A stretch of DNA of 64,000 bases from Klebsiella quasivariicola (lineage in GTDB: Bacteria; Pseudomonadota; Gammaproteobacteria; Enterobacterales; Enterobacteriaceae): the NCBI RefSeq assembly GCF_002269255.1, contig NZ_CP022823.1, positions 1,736,001-1,800,000 on the forward strand, given 5' to 3'. Positions 51,323 through 60,560 of this stretch are shown piece after piece. Positions within the stretch are counted from its first letter, which is position 1; each line of letters opens with the position of its first letter. The translations under genes and the position numbers were made by a program. The notes beneath the pieces were generated by a model. The model saw nothing but the letters and a program-made list of their open reading frames with translations. It did no database searches and was not told the DNA's origin.

Positions 51323-52262
51323 GTTTGAAGGGGTCAGCAAAGTGTTTGCCGGCCATCCGGCGGTGAAGGATCTGACCCTGCAACTGCGCGAAGGCGCTTT
51401 CTCGGTGCTGGTGGGGACCTCCGGCTCGGGCAAGTCGACGACGCTGAAGATGATCAACCGCCTGCTGGAGCCGGACCAGGGCACCATTCGTTTTGCCGGG
51501 GAAGATATTCGCCAGCAGTCGGTCCTGACCCTGCGGCGGCGGATGGGCTATGCCATCCAGTCCATCGGCCTGTTTCCGCACTGGACGGTGGCGCAGAATA
51601 TCGCCACTGTGCCGCAGCTGCAAAAATGGCCCCGGGCGAGGATCGCCGACCGGGTCGACGAGCTGATGGCGTTGTTAGGGCTGGAGGCGACGCTGCGCGA
51701 CCGTTACCCGCATCAGCTCTCCGGCGGCCAGCAGCAGCGGGTGGGGGTGGCGCGGGCGCTGGCGGCGGATCCGGAGGTGCTGTTGATGGATGAGCCCTTC
51801 GGCGCCCTCGACCCGGTGACCCGCGAGGCGCTGCAGCAGGAGATGCTGCGCATCCACCGCCTGCTGGGGCGGACGATTGTGCTGGTGACCCATGATATTG
51901 ACGAAGCGCTGCGTCTGGCGGACCACCTGGTGCTGATGGACGGGGGCGAGGTGGTCCAGCAGGGGGCGCCGCTGGAGATGCTCCTGCGGCCGAAAAATAA
52001 TTTTGTGCAGACCTTTTTTGGCCGCAGCGAGCTGGGCGTGCGCCTGCTGTCGCTGCGCGAGGTGGGGGACTATCTGCGTCCCGACGAACGGCTGGCGGGC
52101 GAGGGGCTGACCGTCACCATGACCCTGCGGGAAGCGCTGTCGCAGTTTGTCGCCCGGCGCTGCGAGGCGCTGCCGGTGGTGGATGCCGAGGGGCAGCCCT
52201 GCGGTACGCTGCATTTTGCCGATCTGCTGCGCCAGGAGGCGAGCCATGAAGGCGCTTCGTGA
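51315..52262 (+). CDS. yehX: Osmolyte ABC transporter ATP-binding protein YehX
   Basis: This 315-residue ATPase of the OpuCA/ProV class shows Walker A (GTSGSGKST), signature (LSGGQQQR) and Walker B (VLLMDEPFG). The region beyond residue about 235 carries a CBS-type regulatory segment ending in HFADLLRQE. It drives import through YehY and YehW. The start ATG (51315) lies inside the yehY end, preceded by AAAGGAGAGG. Confidence 0.95.
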   Translation: MIEFEGVSKVFAGHPAVKDLTLQLREGAFSVLVGTSGSGKSTTLKMINRLLEPDQGTIRFAGEDIRQQSVLTLRRRMGYAIQSIGLFPHWTVAQNIATVPQLQKWPRARIADRVDELMALLGLEATLRDRYPHQLSGGQQQRVGVARALAADPEVLLMDEPFGALDPVTREALQQEMLRIHRLLGRTIVLVTHDIDEALRLADHLVLMDGGEVVQQGAPLEMLLRPKNNFVQTFFGRSELGVRLLSLREVGDYLRPDERLAGEGLTVTMTLREALSQFVARRCEALPVVDAEGQPCGTLHFADLLRQEASHEGAS

Positions 52263-52983
52263 GCCGCTGTGGTGGCTTATCGCGCTGTTTATCGGCCTGC
52301 TGGTAGGGCTGCCCTACAGCGCGCCGCTGTTCAGTCGGCTGTTCCCGGAGCTGCCGCGGCCGGTCTATCAGCAGGAGAGCTTCTGGGCGCTAACCCTCGA
52401 TCACGGCTGGCTGGTGGTGGCGTCCAGTCTCGCGGCAACTGCTGTGGGACTGGGGGCAGGGGTGGCGGTCACCCGGCCCGCCGGCAGCGCGTTTCGCCCG
52501 CTGGTGGAGACCATCGCCGCTATCGGGCAGACCTTTCCGCCGGTGGCGGTGCTGGCGATGGCGGTGCCGGTGCTGGGATTTGGCTGGCTGCCGGCGCTGA
52601 TTGCCCTTGCGCTGTATGGCATACTGCCGGTGTTGCAGGGGACGCTGGCCGGGCTGGGGTCGATACCGTCGGGGGTGACAGGGGTGGCCGAAGGGATGGG
52701 AATGACCGGCTGGCAGCGTCTGTATAAGGTGGAGCTACCACTGGCGGCCCCGGTGATACTGGCGGGGATCCGCACCTCGGTCATCGTCAATATTGGTACC
52801 GCGACCATTGCCTCGACGGTGGGGGCCAGTACGCTCGGGACGCCGATCATCATCGGCCTGAGCGGCTTTAATACCGCCTATATTGTACAGGGGGCGCTGC
52901 TGGTGGCGCTGGCGGCGATTATCGTCGACCGCGCGTTTGAGCGTCTGACCCGCTGGATCAGCCGACACCGCCACGCACAATAA
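52246..52983 (+). CDS. yehW: Osmolyte ABC transporter permease YehW
   Basis: This 245-residue BPD_transp_1 permease has about six membrane spans and the cytoplasmic loop GVAEGMGMTGWQRLYKVELPLAAP that contacts the ATPase. The start at 52246 (MKALREPLWWL) matches E. coli YehW and overlaps yehX by 17 bases; AGGAGG precedes it. Its 3' end overlaps the convergent small gene yohO by 26 bases. Confidence 0.94.
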   Translation: MKALREPLWWLIALFIGLLVGLPYSAPLFSRLFPELPRPVYQQESFWALTLDHGWLVVASSLAATAVGLGAGVAVTRPAGSAFRPLVETIAAIGQTFPPVAVLAMAVPVLGFGWLPALIALALYGILPVLQGTLAGLGSIPSGVTGVAEGMGMTGWQRLYKVELPLAAPVILAGIRTSVIVNIGTATIASTVGASTLGTPIIIGLSGFNTAYIVQGALLVALAAIIVDRAFERLTRWISRHRHAQ

Positions 52984-53071
52984 AGGAATAGCCGGCCAGC
53001 ATCACGCCGCTGATCCCGCCGATGGCCATAAGTAAGAAGAGGGTGACGACCGCGATTTTCGCTGGCTTCAT
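52958..53071 (-). CDS. yohO: Small membrane protein YohO
   Basis: This 37-residue single-span protein reads MKPAKIAVVTLFLLMAIGG, then a short glycine-rich span ending YSFIVRGGVG. It matches E. coli YohO in the AKI start, hydrophobic core and GGVMLAGY-like end. AGGAGC lies 9 bases upstream of the ATG (53071). It is too short for ordinary gene calling. In E. coli it also lies beside yehW. Function unknown. Confidence 0.88.
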   Translation of the reverse strand: MKPAKIAVVTLFLLMAIGGISGVMLAGYSFIVRGGVG

Positions 53072-53300
53072 AATAGGCTCCTGATGTTAACAGGGGGATT
53101 ATACGGTGAAGCACAGGTGTTAATGAAACATTAATTGCGGTTTAGCGCGCCGCGCCGGGGTTTTTGCCGCGTTTACTGCGCAACGCGCCGGAAAAAAGTG
53201 TGATCCTGTCCGTCATTTTTCATTTTTATGCAGGGCTTCAAAGAAAGTTTTCGCCAGTCAGGGTATGGTACGCGCTTTCAGGAATGTGTGGTTTGCGGGT

Positions 53301-54989
53301 ATGTACGAGTTTGATCTGGTGTTGCTGCTGCTTCAGCAGATGTGCGTATTTTTGGTCATCGCGTGGTTGATGAGCAAAACCCGACTGTTTATCCCCCTGA
53401 TGCAAGTCACCGTCCGCCTGCCGCACAAGCTGCTGTGCTACGTCACCTTCTCCATTTTCTGCATTATGGGGACCTATTTCGGTCTGCATATCGAAGACTC
53501 CATCGCCAACACCCGCGCCATTGGCGCCGTGATGGGGGGCCTGCTCGGCGGCCCGGTGGTCGGGGGGCTGGTGGGGCTGACCGGCGGTCTGCACCGCTAC
53601 TCGCTGGGGGGAATGACCGCCTTAAGCTGCATGATCTCCACCATCGTCGAGGGGCTGCTGGGCGGGCTGGTGCACAGCGTGCTGGTCAAACGCGGCCGGC
53701 CGGACAAAGTCTTTAGCCCGCTGACCGCCGGGGTGGTCACCTTTGTGGCCGAGCTGGTGCAGATGATGATCATTCTGCTGATTGCCCGCCCGTTCCAGGA
53801 CGCCCTGCATCTGGTGCAGAGCATTGCCGCGCCGATGATGGTCACCAACACCGTCGGCGCGGCGCTGTTTATGCGCATTCTGCTGGATAAACGGGCGATG
53901 TTCGAGAAGTACACCTCCGCCTTTTCCGCCACCGCGCTGAAGGTGGCGGCATCGACGGAGGGGATCCTGCGCCAGGGATTCAACGAAGAGAACAGCATGA
54001 AGGTAGCCCAGGTGCTGATCCAGGAGCTGGATATTGGCGCGGTGGCGATCACCGATCGCGACAAGCTGCTGGCGTTTACCGGCATCGGCGACGATCACCA
54101 TCTGCCGGGCAAGCCTATCTCCTCCTCGTATACGCAACGGGCGATTGAAACCGGGGAGGTGGTCTACGCCGACGGCAACGAAGTGCCTTACCGCTGCTCG
54201 ATTCATCCGCACTGTAAGCTGGGGTCGACGCTGGTGATCCCCCTGCGCGGTGAGAACCAGCGGGTGATAGGCACCATTAAACTGTATGAGGCGAAAAATC
54301 GCCTGTTCAGTTCGATTAACCGCACCCTCGGGGAGGGGATTGCCCAGCTGCTGTCGGCGCAAATCCTCGCCGGACAGTACGAGCGGCAGAAGGCGCTGCT
54401 GACGCAATCTGAAATCAAGCTCCTGCACGCCCAGGTCAACCCACACTTCCTGTTTAACGCGCTTAACACCCTGAAGGCGGTGATCCGCCGCGACAGCGAT
54501 CAGGCCGGCCAGCTGGTGCAGTATCTGTCGACCTTCTTTCGCAAGAACCTGAAACGGCCGACGGAAATTGTCACTCTCGCCGATGAGATCGAGCATGTTA
54601 ACGCCTATCTGCAGATTGAGAAGGCCCGCTTTCAGGCTAACCTGCAGATCCAGATGGCGGTGCCCGAGGGGCTGGCGCATCACCAGCTGCCCGCTTTCAC
54701 CCTGCAGCCGATCGTGGAAAACGCCATTAAGCATGGTACTTCGCAACATCTTGGCGTCGGCGAAATTACCATTCGCGCCAGCCAGGACGATCGCTGGCTG
54801 CAGCTGGATATCGAAGATAACGCCGGGCTGTACCGGGCTAACCCCCAGGCCAGCGGGCTGGGGATGAATCTGGTGGACAGGCGGCTGCGGGCGCGATTTG
54901 GCGCCGACTGCGGCATCAGCGTTACCTGCGAGCCGGAGCGCTTTACCCGTGTCACCCTACGTCTGCCCCTGGAGGAGAATGCATGCTGA
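53301..54989 (+). CDS. btsS: Sensor histidine kinase BtsS (high-affinity pyruvate receptor)
   Basis: This 562-residue LytS-type kinase has five or six N-terminal membrane spans (5TM-5TMR_LYT; ALSCMISTIVEGLLGG), a GAF-like domain (about residues 220-340), the His_kinase domain with phospho-histidine in HAQVNPHFLFNALN, and an ATPase domain (IVENAIKHG, GLGMNLV). E. coli BtsS senses extracellular pyruvate and induces the BtsT importer. The start MYEFDLVLLLLQQ at 53301 matches E. coli. It overlaps btsR by 7 bases. Confidence 0.95.
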   Translation: MYEFDLVLLLLQQMCVFLVIAWLMSKTRLFIPLMQVTVRLPHKLLCYVTFSIFCIMGTYFGLHIEDSIANTRAIGAVMGGLLGGPVVGGLVGLTGGLHRYSLGGMTALSCMISTIVEGLLGGLVHSVLVKRGRPDKVFSPLTAGVVTFVAELVQMMIILLIARPFQDALHLVQSIAAPMMVTNTVGAALFMRILLDKRAMFEKYTSAFSATALKVAASTEGILRQGFNEENSMKVAQVLIQELDIGAVAITDRDKLLAFTGIGDDHHLPGKPISSSYTQRAIETGEVVYADGNEVPYRCSIHPHCKLGSTLVIPLRGENQRVIGTIKLYEAKNRLFSSINRTLGEGIAQLLSAQILAGQYERQKALLTQSEIKLLHAQVNPHFLFNALNTLKAVIRRDSDQAGQLVQYLSTFFRKNLKRPTEIVTLADEIEHVNAYLQIEKARFQANLQIQMAVPEGLAHHQLPAFTLQPIVENAIKHGTSQHLGVGEITIRASQDDRWLQLDIEDNAGLYRANPQASGLGMNLVDRRLRARFGADCGISVTCEPERFTRVTLRLPLEENAC

Positions 54990-55702
54990 GAGTATTGATC
55001 GTCGACGATGAGCCGCTGGCGCGGGAAAACCTGCGTATTTTGCTGGAGACTCAGCGCGATATCGAGATCGTCGGCGAGTGCGGTAACGCGGTGGAGGCCA
55101 TTGGCGTAGTCCATAAGCTGCGTCCTGACGTGCTGTTTCTCGACATCCAGATGCCGCGCATCAGCGGTCTGGAGATGGTCGGGATGCTCGACCCGGAGCA
55201 TCGCCCCTATATCGTGTTTCTCACCGCTTTTGATGAGTACGCGGTGAAAGCCTTTGAGGAGCACGCTTTTGACTATCTGCTCAAGCCGATTGAGGCCGCG
55301 CGGCTGGAGAAAACCCTCGCCCGCCTGCGCCAGGAGCGTAATTTGCAGGATGTGTCGCTGCTGGATGATGCTCAGCAGACGCTGAAATACATACCCTGTA
55401 CCGGCCACAGCCGTATCTGGCTGCTGCAGATGGAGGATGTGGCCTTCGTCAGCAGCCGGATGAGTGGGATCTATGTGACCGACCGCGAGGGAAAAGAGGG
55501 CTTTACCGAACTGACCTTGCGCACCCTCGAGAGCCGTACGCCGCTGCTGCGCTGCCATCGCCAGTATCTGGTGAATATGGCGCACCTGAAGGAGATTCGC
55601 CTGGAAGAGAATGGCCAGGCGGAGCTGCTGATGCGCGCCGGGCAAACGGTGCCGGTGAGCCGGCGCTATTTAAAAAGCCTGAAAGAAGCGATTGGCCTGT
55701 AA
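54983..55702 (+). CDS. btsR: Response regulator BtsR (LytTR family)
   Basis: This 239-residue protein has a receiver domain (residues 1-115) with the acidic pocket IVDDEP, the phospho-aspartate in VLFLDIQMP and the conserved lysine in YLLKPIE. It is followed by a LytTR DNA-binding domain (about 140-238). With BtsS it forms the pyruvate-responsive two-component system. The start overlaps the btsS end, with GGAGGAGAA as ribosome binding site. The target gene btsT is not in the window. Confidence 0.95.
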   Translation: MLRVLIVDDEPLARENLRILLETQRDIEIVGECGNAVEAIGVVHKLRPDVLFLDIQMPRISGLEMVGMLDPEHRPYIVFLTAFDEYAVKAFEEHAFDYLLKPIEAARLEKTLARLRQERNLQDVSLLDDAQQTLKYIPCTGHSRIWLLQMEDVAFVSSRMSGIYVTDREGKEGFTELTLRTLESRTPLLRCHRQYLVNMAHLKEIRLEENGQAELLMRAGQTVPVSRRYLKSLKEAIGL

Positions 55703-55749
55703 AACTGCTACACTGCGCCCCATTGCAACATCGACAGTAAAAGGCACTC

Positions 55750-56220
55750 ATGCTCAGTAATGATATTCTTCGTAGCCTGCGCTACACCCTGAAAGCCAAT
55801 AATAACGATATGGTGCGCATTCTTGCGCTTGCCGATATGGAATCCACCGCCGCCAGCGTCGATACCTGGATGACGAAAGAGGATGAAGAGGGTTTTGTCC
55901 GCTGCCCGGATATTATCCTGTCGGGTTTCCTCAACGGCCTTATCTACGATAAGCGCGGCAAAGATGATTCGGCGCCGGAGCTGGCGCTGGAGCGCCGGGT
56001 GAACAACAACACGGTGCTGAAAAAGCTGCGGATCGCCTTCTCGCTGAAAACGGATGATATTCAGGCGATCATGAGCGAGCAGAAATATCGCGTGTCGGTG
56101 CCGGAGATCACCGCCATGATGCGCGCCCCGGAGCATAAAAACTACCGCGAGTGCGGAGATCAGTTTCTGCGTAATTTCCTGCGTGGGTTAACCCACCGGG
56201 TGCATCACCCGAAACCGTGA
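55750..56220 (+). CDS. yehS: DUF1456-family protein YehS
   Basis: This 156-residue cytosolic protein contains two DUF1456 repeats (about residues 1-70 and 82-148; compare LRYTLKANNNDMVRIL with LRIAFSLKTDDIQAIM). It is the same length as E. coli YehS. Function unknown. It follows btsSR at 47 bp and may be cotranscribed. A REP pair and the metG terminator lie beyond it. Confidence 0.93.
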   Translation: MLSNDILRSLRYTLKANNNDMVRILALADMESTAASVDTWMTKEDEEGFVRCPDIILSGFLNGLIYDKRGKDDSAPELALERRVNNNTVLKKLRIAFSLKTDDIQAIMSEQKYRVSVPEITAMMRAPEHKNYRECGDQFLRNFLRGLTHRVHHPKP

Positions 56221-56226
56221 TGTTTA

Positions 56227-56296
56227 GCCGGGTAGCGGCTTCGCCTTACCCGGCCTACAAAACCCGTAGGCCCGTGCAAGCGTAGCGCCGCCGGGC
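56227..56296. repeat. Pair of REP units between yehS and metG
   Basis: GCCGGGTAGCGGCTTCGCC with TTACCCGGC (56227-56254), and GCCCGTGCAAGCGTAGCGCC with GCCGGGC (56270-56296) in inverted arrangement, make a small BIME between convergent genes. Confidence 0.85.
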
Positions 56297-56298
56297 AA

Positions 56299-56328
56299 AA
56301 AAAAGCCGGAGAGTATCTCCGGCTTTTT
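56299..56328. terminator. Bidirectional terminator between yehS and metG
   Basis: AGCCGGAGA and TCTCCGGCT form a stem of about 9 bp with A-run on the left and T-run on the right, so it can stop both yehS and metG transcripts. Confidence 0.88.
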
Positions 56329-56330
56329 GG

Positions 56331-58364
56331 TTATTTCACCTGCTGACCCGGCTTCGCGCCGTCGTCGGGGCTTAACAGGAAGATATCCTTCCCGCCAGGG
56401 CCGGCGGCCATCACCATCCCTTCCGAGATACCGAAGCGCATTTTGCGCGGCGCCAGGTTGGCGACCATCACCGTCAGGCGGCCAATCAGCGGCTGCGGAT
56501 CCGGATAAGCGGAGCGGATGCCGGAGAAGACGTTACGTTTCTCGCCGCCAAGATCCAGCGTCAGGCGCAGCAGCTTGTCGGAGCCTTCAACAAATTCCGC
56601 GTTTTCAATCAGCGCCACGCGCAGGTCAACTTTGGCGAAATCGTCAAAAGTGATGGTCTCCTGAATCGGATCGTCCGCCAGCGGACCAGTGACCGGCGCC
56701 GCGGTGGCTTTCACCTCTTCTTTAGAGGCTTCCACCAGGGCTTCGACCTGCTTCATCTCGATGCGGTTGTACAGCGCTTTGAACGGATTCACCTTATGCG
56801 CCAGCAGCGGCTGCTGAATGGCGTCCCAGCTCAGCTCGCTGTTGAGGAACGCTTCCGCACGCGCCGCCAGCTGCGGCAGTACCGGCTTCAGCCAGGTCAT
56901 CAGCACGCGGAACATGTTCAGCCCCATGGTGCAGATGGCCTGCAGGTCGGCGTCGCGGCCTTCCTGTTTCGCCACCACCCACGGCGCCTGCTCATCGACG
57001 TAGCGGTTAGCCACGTCGGCGAGGGCCATGATTTCGCGGATTGCTTTACCGAACTCGCGGCTGTCCCACGCTTCGCCGATGCTTTCCGCTGCGTCGGTGA
57101 AGGTTTTGTACAGCGCCGGGTCGGCCAGTTCAGCGGCCAGCACGCCGTCGAAACGCTTGCTGATAAAGCCGGCGTTGCGCGAGGCGAGGTTAACCACCTT
57201 GTTGACGATATCCGCGTTCACGCGCTGCACGAAATCTTCCAGGTTCAGGTCGATGTCATCGATGCGCGAGGAGAGCTTGGCGGTGTAGTAGTAGCGCAGG
57301 CTGTCGGCATCGAAATGATTTAACCAGGTGCTGGCCTTGATAAAGGTGCCGCGAGACTTGGACATCTTGGCGCCGTTGACCGTCACATAGCCGTGCACGA
57401 ACAGGTTGGTCGGCTTACGGAAGTTGCTGCCTTCCAGCATCGCCGGCCAGAACAGGCTGTGGAAGTAGACGATGTCCTTGCCGATAAAGTGGTACAGCTC
57501 GGCCGTGGAGTCTTTCTTCCAGTATTCGTCAAAGCTGGTGGTGTCGCCGCGCTTGTCGCACAGGTTCTTGAAGGAGCCCATGTAGCCGATCGGCGCGTCC
57601 AGCCAGACGTAGAAATATTTGCCCGGCGCGTTGGGAATTTCGAAGCCGAAGTACGGCGCATCGCGAGAGATATCCCACTGCTGCAGGCCGGATTCGAACC
57701 ACTCCTGCATCTTGTTCGCTACCTGTTCCTGCAGCGCGCCGCTGCGGGTCCACGCCTGCAGCATTTCGCTGAACGACGGCAGGTCGAAGAAGAAGTGCTC
57801 GGAGTCACGCATCACCGGCGTGGCGCCGGAGACCACCGATTTCGGGTCGATAAGCTCGGTAGGGCTGTAGGTCGCGCCGCACACTTCGCAGTTATCGCCA
57901 TACTGGTCCGGAGATTTACATTTTGGACAGGTGCCTTTTACAAAACGGTCCGGCAGGAACATGCCTTTTTCCGGATCGTAGAGCTGAGAGATGGTGCGGT
58001 TTTTAATAAAACCGTTCTCTTTCAGGCGGGTGTAGATAAGCTCCGACAGCTCGCGGTTCTCGTCGCTGTGCGTCGAGTGATAGTTATCGTAGCTGATGTC
58101 GAAGCCGGCAAAATCGGTCTGATGCTCCTGACTCATCTCACCAATCATCTGCTCCGGGGTAATACCGAGCTGCTGTGCTTTGAGCATAATCGGTGTGCCA
58201 TGGGCGTCGTCGGCGCAGATGAAGTTGACCTCGTGGCCGCGCATTCGCTGGTAACGGACCCAGACATCAGCCTGGATGTGCTCCAGCATGTGGCCGAGGT
58301 GGATAGAGCCGTTGGCGTACGGCAGGGCGCACGTTACCAGAATTTTCTTCGCGACTTGAGTCAT
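56331..58364 (-). CDS. metG: Methionine--tRNA ligase
   Basis: This 677-residue class I synthetase is the same length as E. coli MetG. The HIGH-type motif (PYANGSIHLGHML), zinc knuckles (GTCPKCKSPDQYGDNCEVCG region near residue 145) and KMSKS loop (AKMSKSRG) are present. The C-terminal tRNA-binding dimerisation domain (FDDFAKVDLRVALIENAE) completes it. It charges both initiator and elongator tRNA-Met. The start at 58364 (MTQVAKKILV) is chosen by agreement with E. coli. It is divergent from mrp, as in E. coli. Confidence 0.97.
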   Translation of the reverse strand: MTQVAKKILVTCALPYANGSIHLGHMLEHIQADVWVRYQRMRGHEVNFICADDAHGTPIMLKAQQLGITPEQMIGEMSQEHQTDFAGFDISYDNYHSTHSDENRELSELIYTRLKENGFIKNRTISQLYDPEKGMFLPDRFVKGTCPKCKSPDQYGDNCEVCGATYSPTELIDPKSVVSGATPVMRDSEHFFFDLPSFSEMLQAWTRSGALQEQVANKMQEWFESGLQQWDISRDAPYFGFEIPNAPGKYFYVWLDAPIGYMGSFKNLCDKRGDTTSFDEYWKKDSTAELYHFIGKDIVYFHSLFWPAMLEGSNFRKPTNLFVHGYVTVNGAKMSKSRGTFIKASTWLNHFDADSLRYYYTAKLSSRIDDIDLNLEDFVQRVNADIVNKVVNLASRNAGFISKRFDGVLAAELADPALYKTFTDAAESIGEAWDSREFGKAIREIMALADVANRYVDEQAPWVVAKQEGRDADLQAICTMGLNMFRVLMTWLKPVLPQLAARAEAFLNSELSWDAIQQPLLAHKVNPFKALYNRIEMKQVEALVEASKEEVKATAAPVTGPLADDPIQETITFDDFAKVDLRVALIENAEFVEGSDKLLRLTLDLGGEKRNVFSGIRSAYPDPQPLIGRLTVMVANLAPRKMRFGISEGMVMAAGPGGKDIFLLSPDDGAKPGQQVK

Positions 58365-58517
58365 AGTGAGCATTACATCTTCTGTTGTAAAAAGGGCTTC
58401 CGATATTATCAAAAGGGCTGTGAGTGCGCCATAAATGGCTGCCCATATATGGATAATCGTTAGCTGTGATAAACTCTGTGATTACTGAAAGCATCTCAAA
58501 ACAACAAAGGAGTCGGG

Positions 58518-59627
58518 ATGAATTCGCAATCCCAGGCCAAATCCCCTGAGCGCCTACGTGCGATGGTCGCCGGGACGCTGGCCAATTTCCAGCACCCAAC
58601 CCTGAAGCATAATCTCACCGCCCTCAAGGCGCTGCACCATGTCGCCTGGCTGGACGATACCGTTCATATCGAGCTGCAGATGCCGTTCGTCTGGAGCAGC
58701 GCCTTCGAAGCGCTGAAAGCCCAGTGCAGCGCCGAACTGCTGCGCATCACCGGGGCGAAGGCTATCGACTGGAAGCTGACTCACAGCATCGCGACGCTTA
58801 AGCGGGTGAAAAACCAGCCCGGGGTTAATGGCGTGAAGAACATTATTGCCATCAGCTCCGGCAAAGGCGGCGTTGGTAAATCCTCTACTGCCGTAAACCT
58901 GGCGCTGGCCCTGGCCGCGGAAGGGGCGAAGGTGGGCATTCTGGATGCCGATATCTATGGTCCGTCGATTCCGACCATGCTGGGCGCCGAAGACAGTCGC
59001 CCGACTTCGCCGGACGGCACCCATATGGCGCCGATCATCAAGTATGGCCTGGCCACCAACTCTATCGGCTACCTGGTGACCGACGACAACGCCATGGTCT
59101 GGCGTGGTCCGATGGCCAGCAAGGCGTTGATGCAGATGTTGCAGGAGACCCTGTGGCCGGATCTCGACTACCTGGTGCTGGACATGCCGCCGGGCACCGG
59201 CGACATCCAGCTGACCCTGGCGCAGAACATTCCGGTGACCGGCGCGGTGGTGGTCACCACGCCGCAGGATATCGCGCTGATCGACGCCAAAAAAGGCATC
59301 GTGATGTTCGAGAAAGTGGAAGTGCCAGTGCTGGGGATCGTGGAAAACATGAGCATGCATATCTGCAGCAACTGCGGGCACCACGAGCCTATCTTCGGCA
59401 CCGGCGGCGCGCAAAAACTGGCCGAGAAATACCACACCCAGCTGCTGGGCCAGCTGCCGCTGCATATTACGCTGCGGGAAGATCTGGATAACGGCACGCC
59501 GACGGTGGTGGCGCGTCCGGACAGCGAGTTTACCGACATCTACCGCCAGCTGGCGGGCCGGGTGGCGGCCCAGATGTACTGGCAGGGAGAAGTGATCCCG
59601 GGTGAGATTGCCTTCCGCGCCGTTTAA
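58518..59627 (+). CDS. mrp: Iron-sulfur cluster carrier protein Mrp/ApbC
   Basis: This 369-residue ATPase has an N-terminal DUF59/MIP18-like domain (residues 1-95) and a ParA/NBP35 domain with deviant Walker A (SSGKGGVGKSS). The cysteine pair HICSNCGHHEP binds the transferable Fe-S cluster. It delivers clusters to apo-proteins. The start at 58518 is preceded by AAAGGAG. It ends with a four-base convergent overlap with a GNAT gene. Confidence 0.95.
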   Translation: MNSQSQAKSPERLRAMVAGTLANFQHPTLKHNLTALKALHHVAWLDDTVHIELQMPFVWSSAFEALKAQCSAELLRITGAKAIDWKLTHSIATLKRVKNQPGVNGVKNIIAISSGKGGVGKSSTAVNLALALAAEGAKVGILDADIYGPSIPTMLGAEDSRPTSPDGTHMAPIIKYGLATNSIGYLVTDDNAMVWRGPMASKALMQMLQETLWPDLDYLVLDMPPGTGDIQLTLAQNIPVTGAVVVTTPQDIALIDAKKGIVMFEKVEVPVLGIVENMSMHICSNCGHHEPIFGTGGAQKLAEKYHTQLLGQLPLHITLREDLDNGTPTVVARPDSEFTDIYRQLAGRVAAQMYWQGEVIPGEIAFRAV

Positions 59628-60085
59628 GGCGGCGGCGAGCGCATCAGCCAGTATCTGCCCTCGGGCGACGCGCCCTGTGCTTCGATGGTCCAGCCATGAC
59701 GCTGGTAGAAGCGCAGGGCGTTTTTATTTTCCATCAGGCACTTCAGCGTTCCGCTGGCGGTAAAGGTCCGTTCGACCTGCGCCAGCAGCGCGCTGCCGAT
59801 ATGTTTGCCCTGCCAGTCGGGGTCGACAAACAGATGGTGAAGGAAATTATCGGCGGTCCATACGGCGGCAAAGCCCACCGGCTGGCCGTCGCATTCTGCC
59901 ACCCACAGCTGTTCATCCGCGGTGGCGGCATCGAAATCCTCCAGCCGCCACGCCGCGGCGGGAAGCCAGGTCCACGACACACTGCGCGCCCGCAGGAAGA
60001 TCTGGCGCAGCGCGGGAGAGTCCGCTGGCTCGCCGGGTCGCACGTGGAGGTTGCGCGGATCAGCGGTGATAGAAGATCTCGCCAT
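59624..60085 (-). CDS. GNAT-family N-acetyltransferase
   Basis: This protein of up to 153 residues has the GNAT fold motif A in WQGKHIGSALLAQVE and the helper ending ALRFYQRHGWTIEAQG. The substrate is unknown. The ATG at 60085 lies 26 bases inside rcnB, and the first dozen residues (MARSSITADPRN) may be untranslated if a GTG start just downstream is used. The overlap with rcnB suggests cotranscription. Confidence 0.82.
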   Translation of the reverse strand: MARSSITADPRNLHVRPGEPADSPALRQIFLRARSVSWTWLPAAAWRLEDFDAATADEQLWVAECDGQPVGFAAVWTADNFLHHLFVDPDWQGKHIGSALLAQVERTFTASGTLKCLMENKNALRFYQRHGWTIEAQGASPEGRYWLMRSPPP

Positions 60086-60377
60086 CGTACACTTTGAGGA
60101 TTTTGCCTTCGGTATCGGTGATCAGCACGTAGTTACCGCCCATGTAGGTCCAGTGGCTACCGGCGTCCGGCGCTGGCAGATTACGCTGCTGCCACTGTTT
60201 GATGTTGTATTCCGGGGTGAGGTACATCGGCGGAACGGTGTCACCGATGTGGAACTGGGTGAAGTCGGCGGTGAACTCTTTCAGCGCATACTGATCGATC
60301 CCCGCGGCAGTAGCCGTCCAGCTGGCGCCAGCGGTGGCAAGAAGTACGCCCAGAAGCATCATTTTTGTTTTACGCAT
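60060..60377 (-). CDS. rcnB: RcnB-like periplasmic Ni/Co homeostasis protein
   Basis: This 105-residue protein has a signal peptide (MRKTKMMLLGVLLATAGASW) and the RcnB end, where TPEYNIKQWQQRNLPAPDAG, HWTYMGGNYVLI and KVYDGEIFYHR are nearly identical to E. coli RcnB/YohN. RcnB adjusts nickel and cobalt efflux by RcnA. Neither rcnA nor rcnR is next to it in this window, unlike in E. coli. The start at 60377 gives the proper signal peptide. Confidence 0.88.
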   Translation of the reverse strand: MRKTKMMLLGVLLATAGASWTATAAGIDQYALKEFTADFTQFHIGDTVPPMYLTPEYNIKQWQQRNLPAPDAGSHWTYMGGNYVLITDTEGKILKVYDGEIFYHR

Positions 60378-60560
60378 AGTTTCCTCAATATTACCTGGAC
60401 TCAAAATAGCAGCCTCGTATCATTCCTGATGCGTTGCTGAAATGGCAAGCACTGGATTTTTAAAAAGTGTAAGCAAAACACGGCGCAAGTCTTGCGCCGC
60501 TTGCGTTGCGGCGACGGTAATGCGTATTTTGGGATCAATCTGAAGCAGGGGAGAATCGGC

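Noticed and set aside
50261..51487. Long open frame (about 408 codons) antisense to yehY and yehX
   Set aside because: Low-complexity Q/R/H-rich translation across two genuine genes and no start signal.
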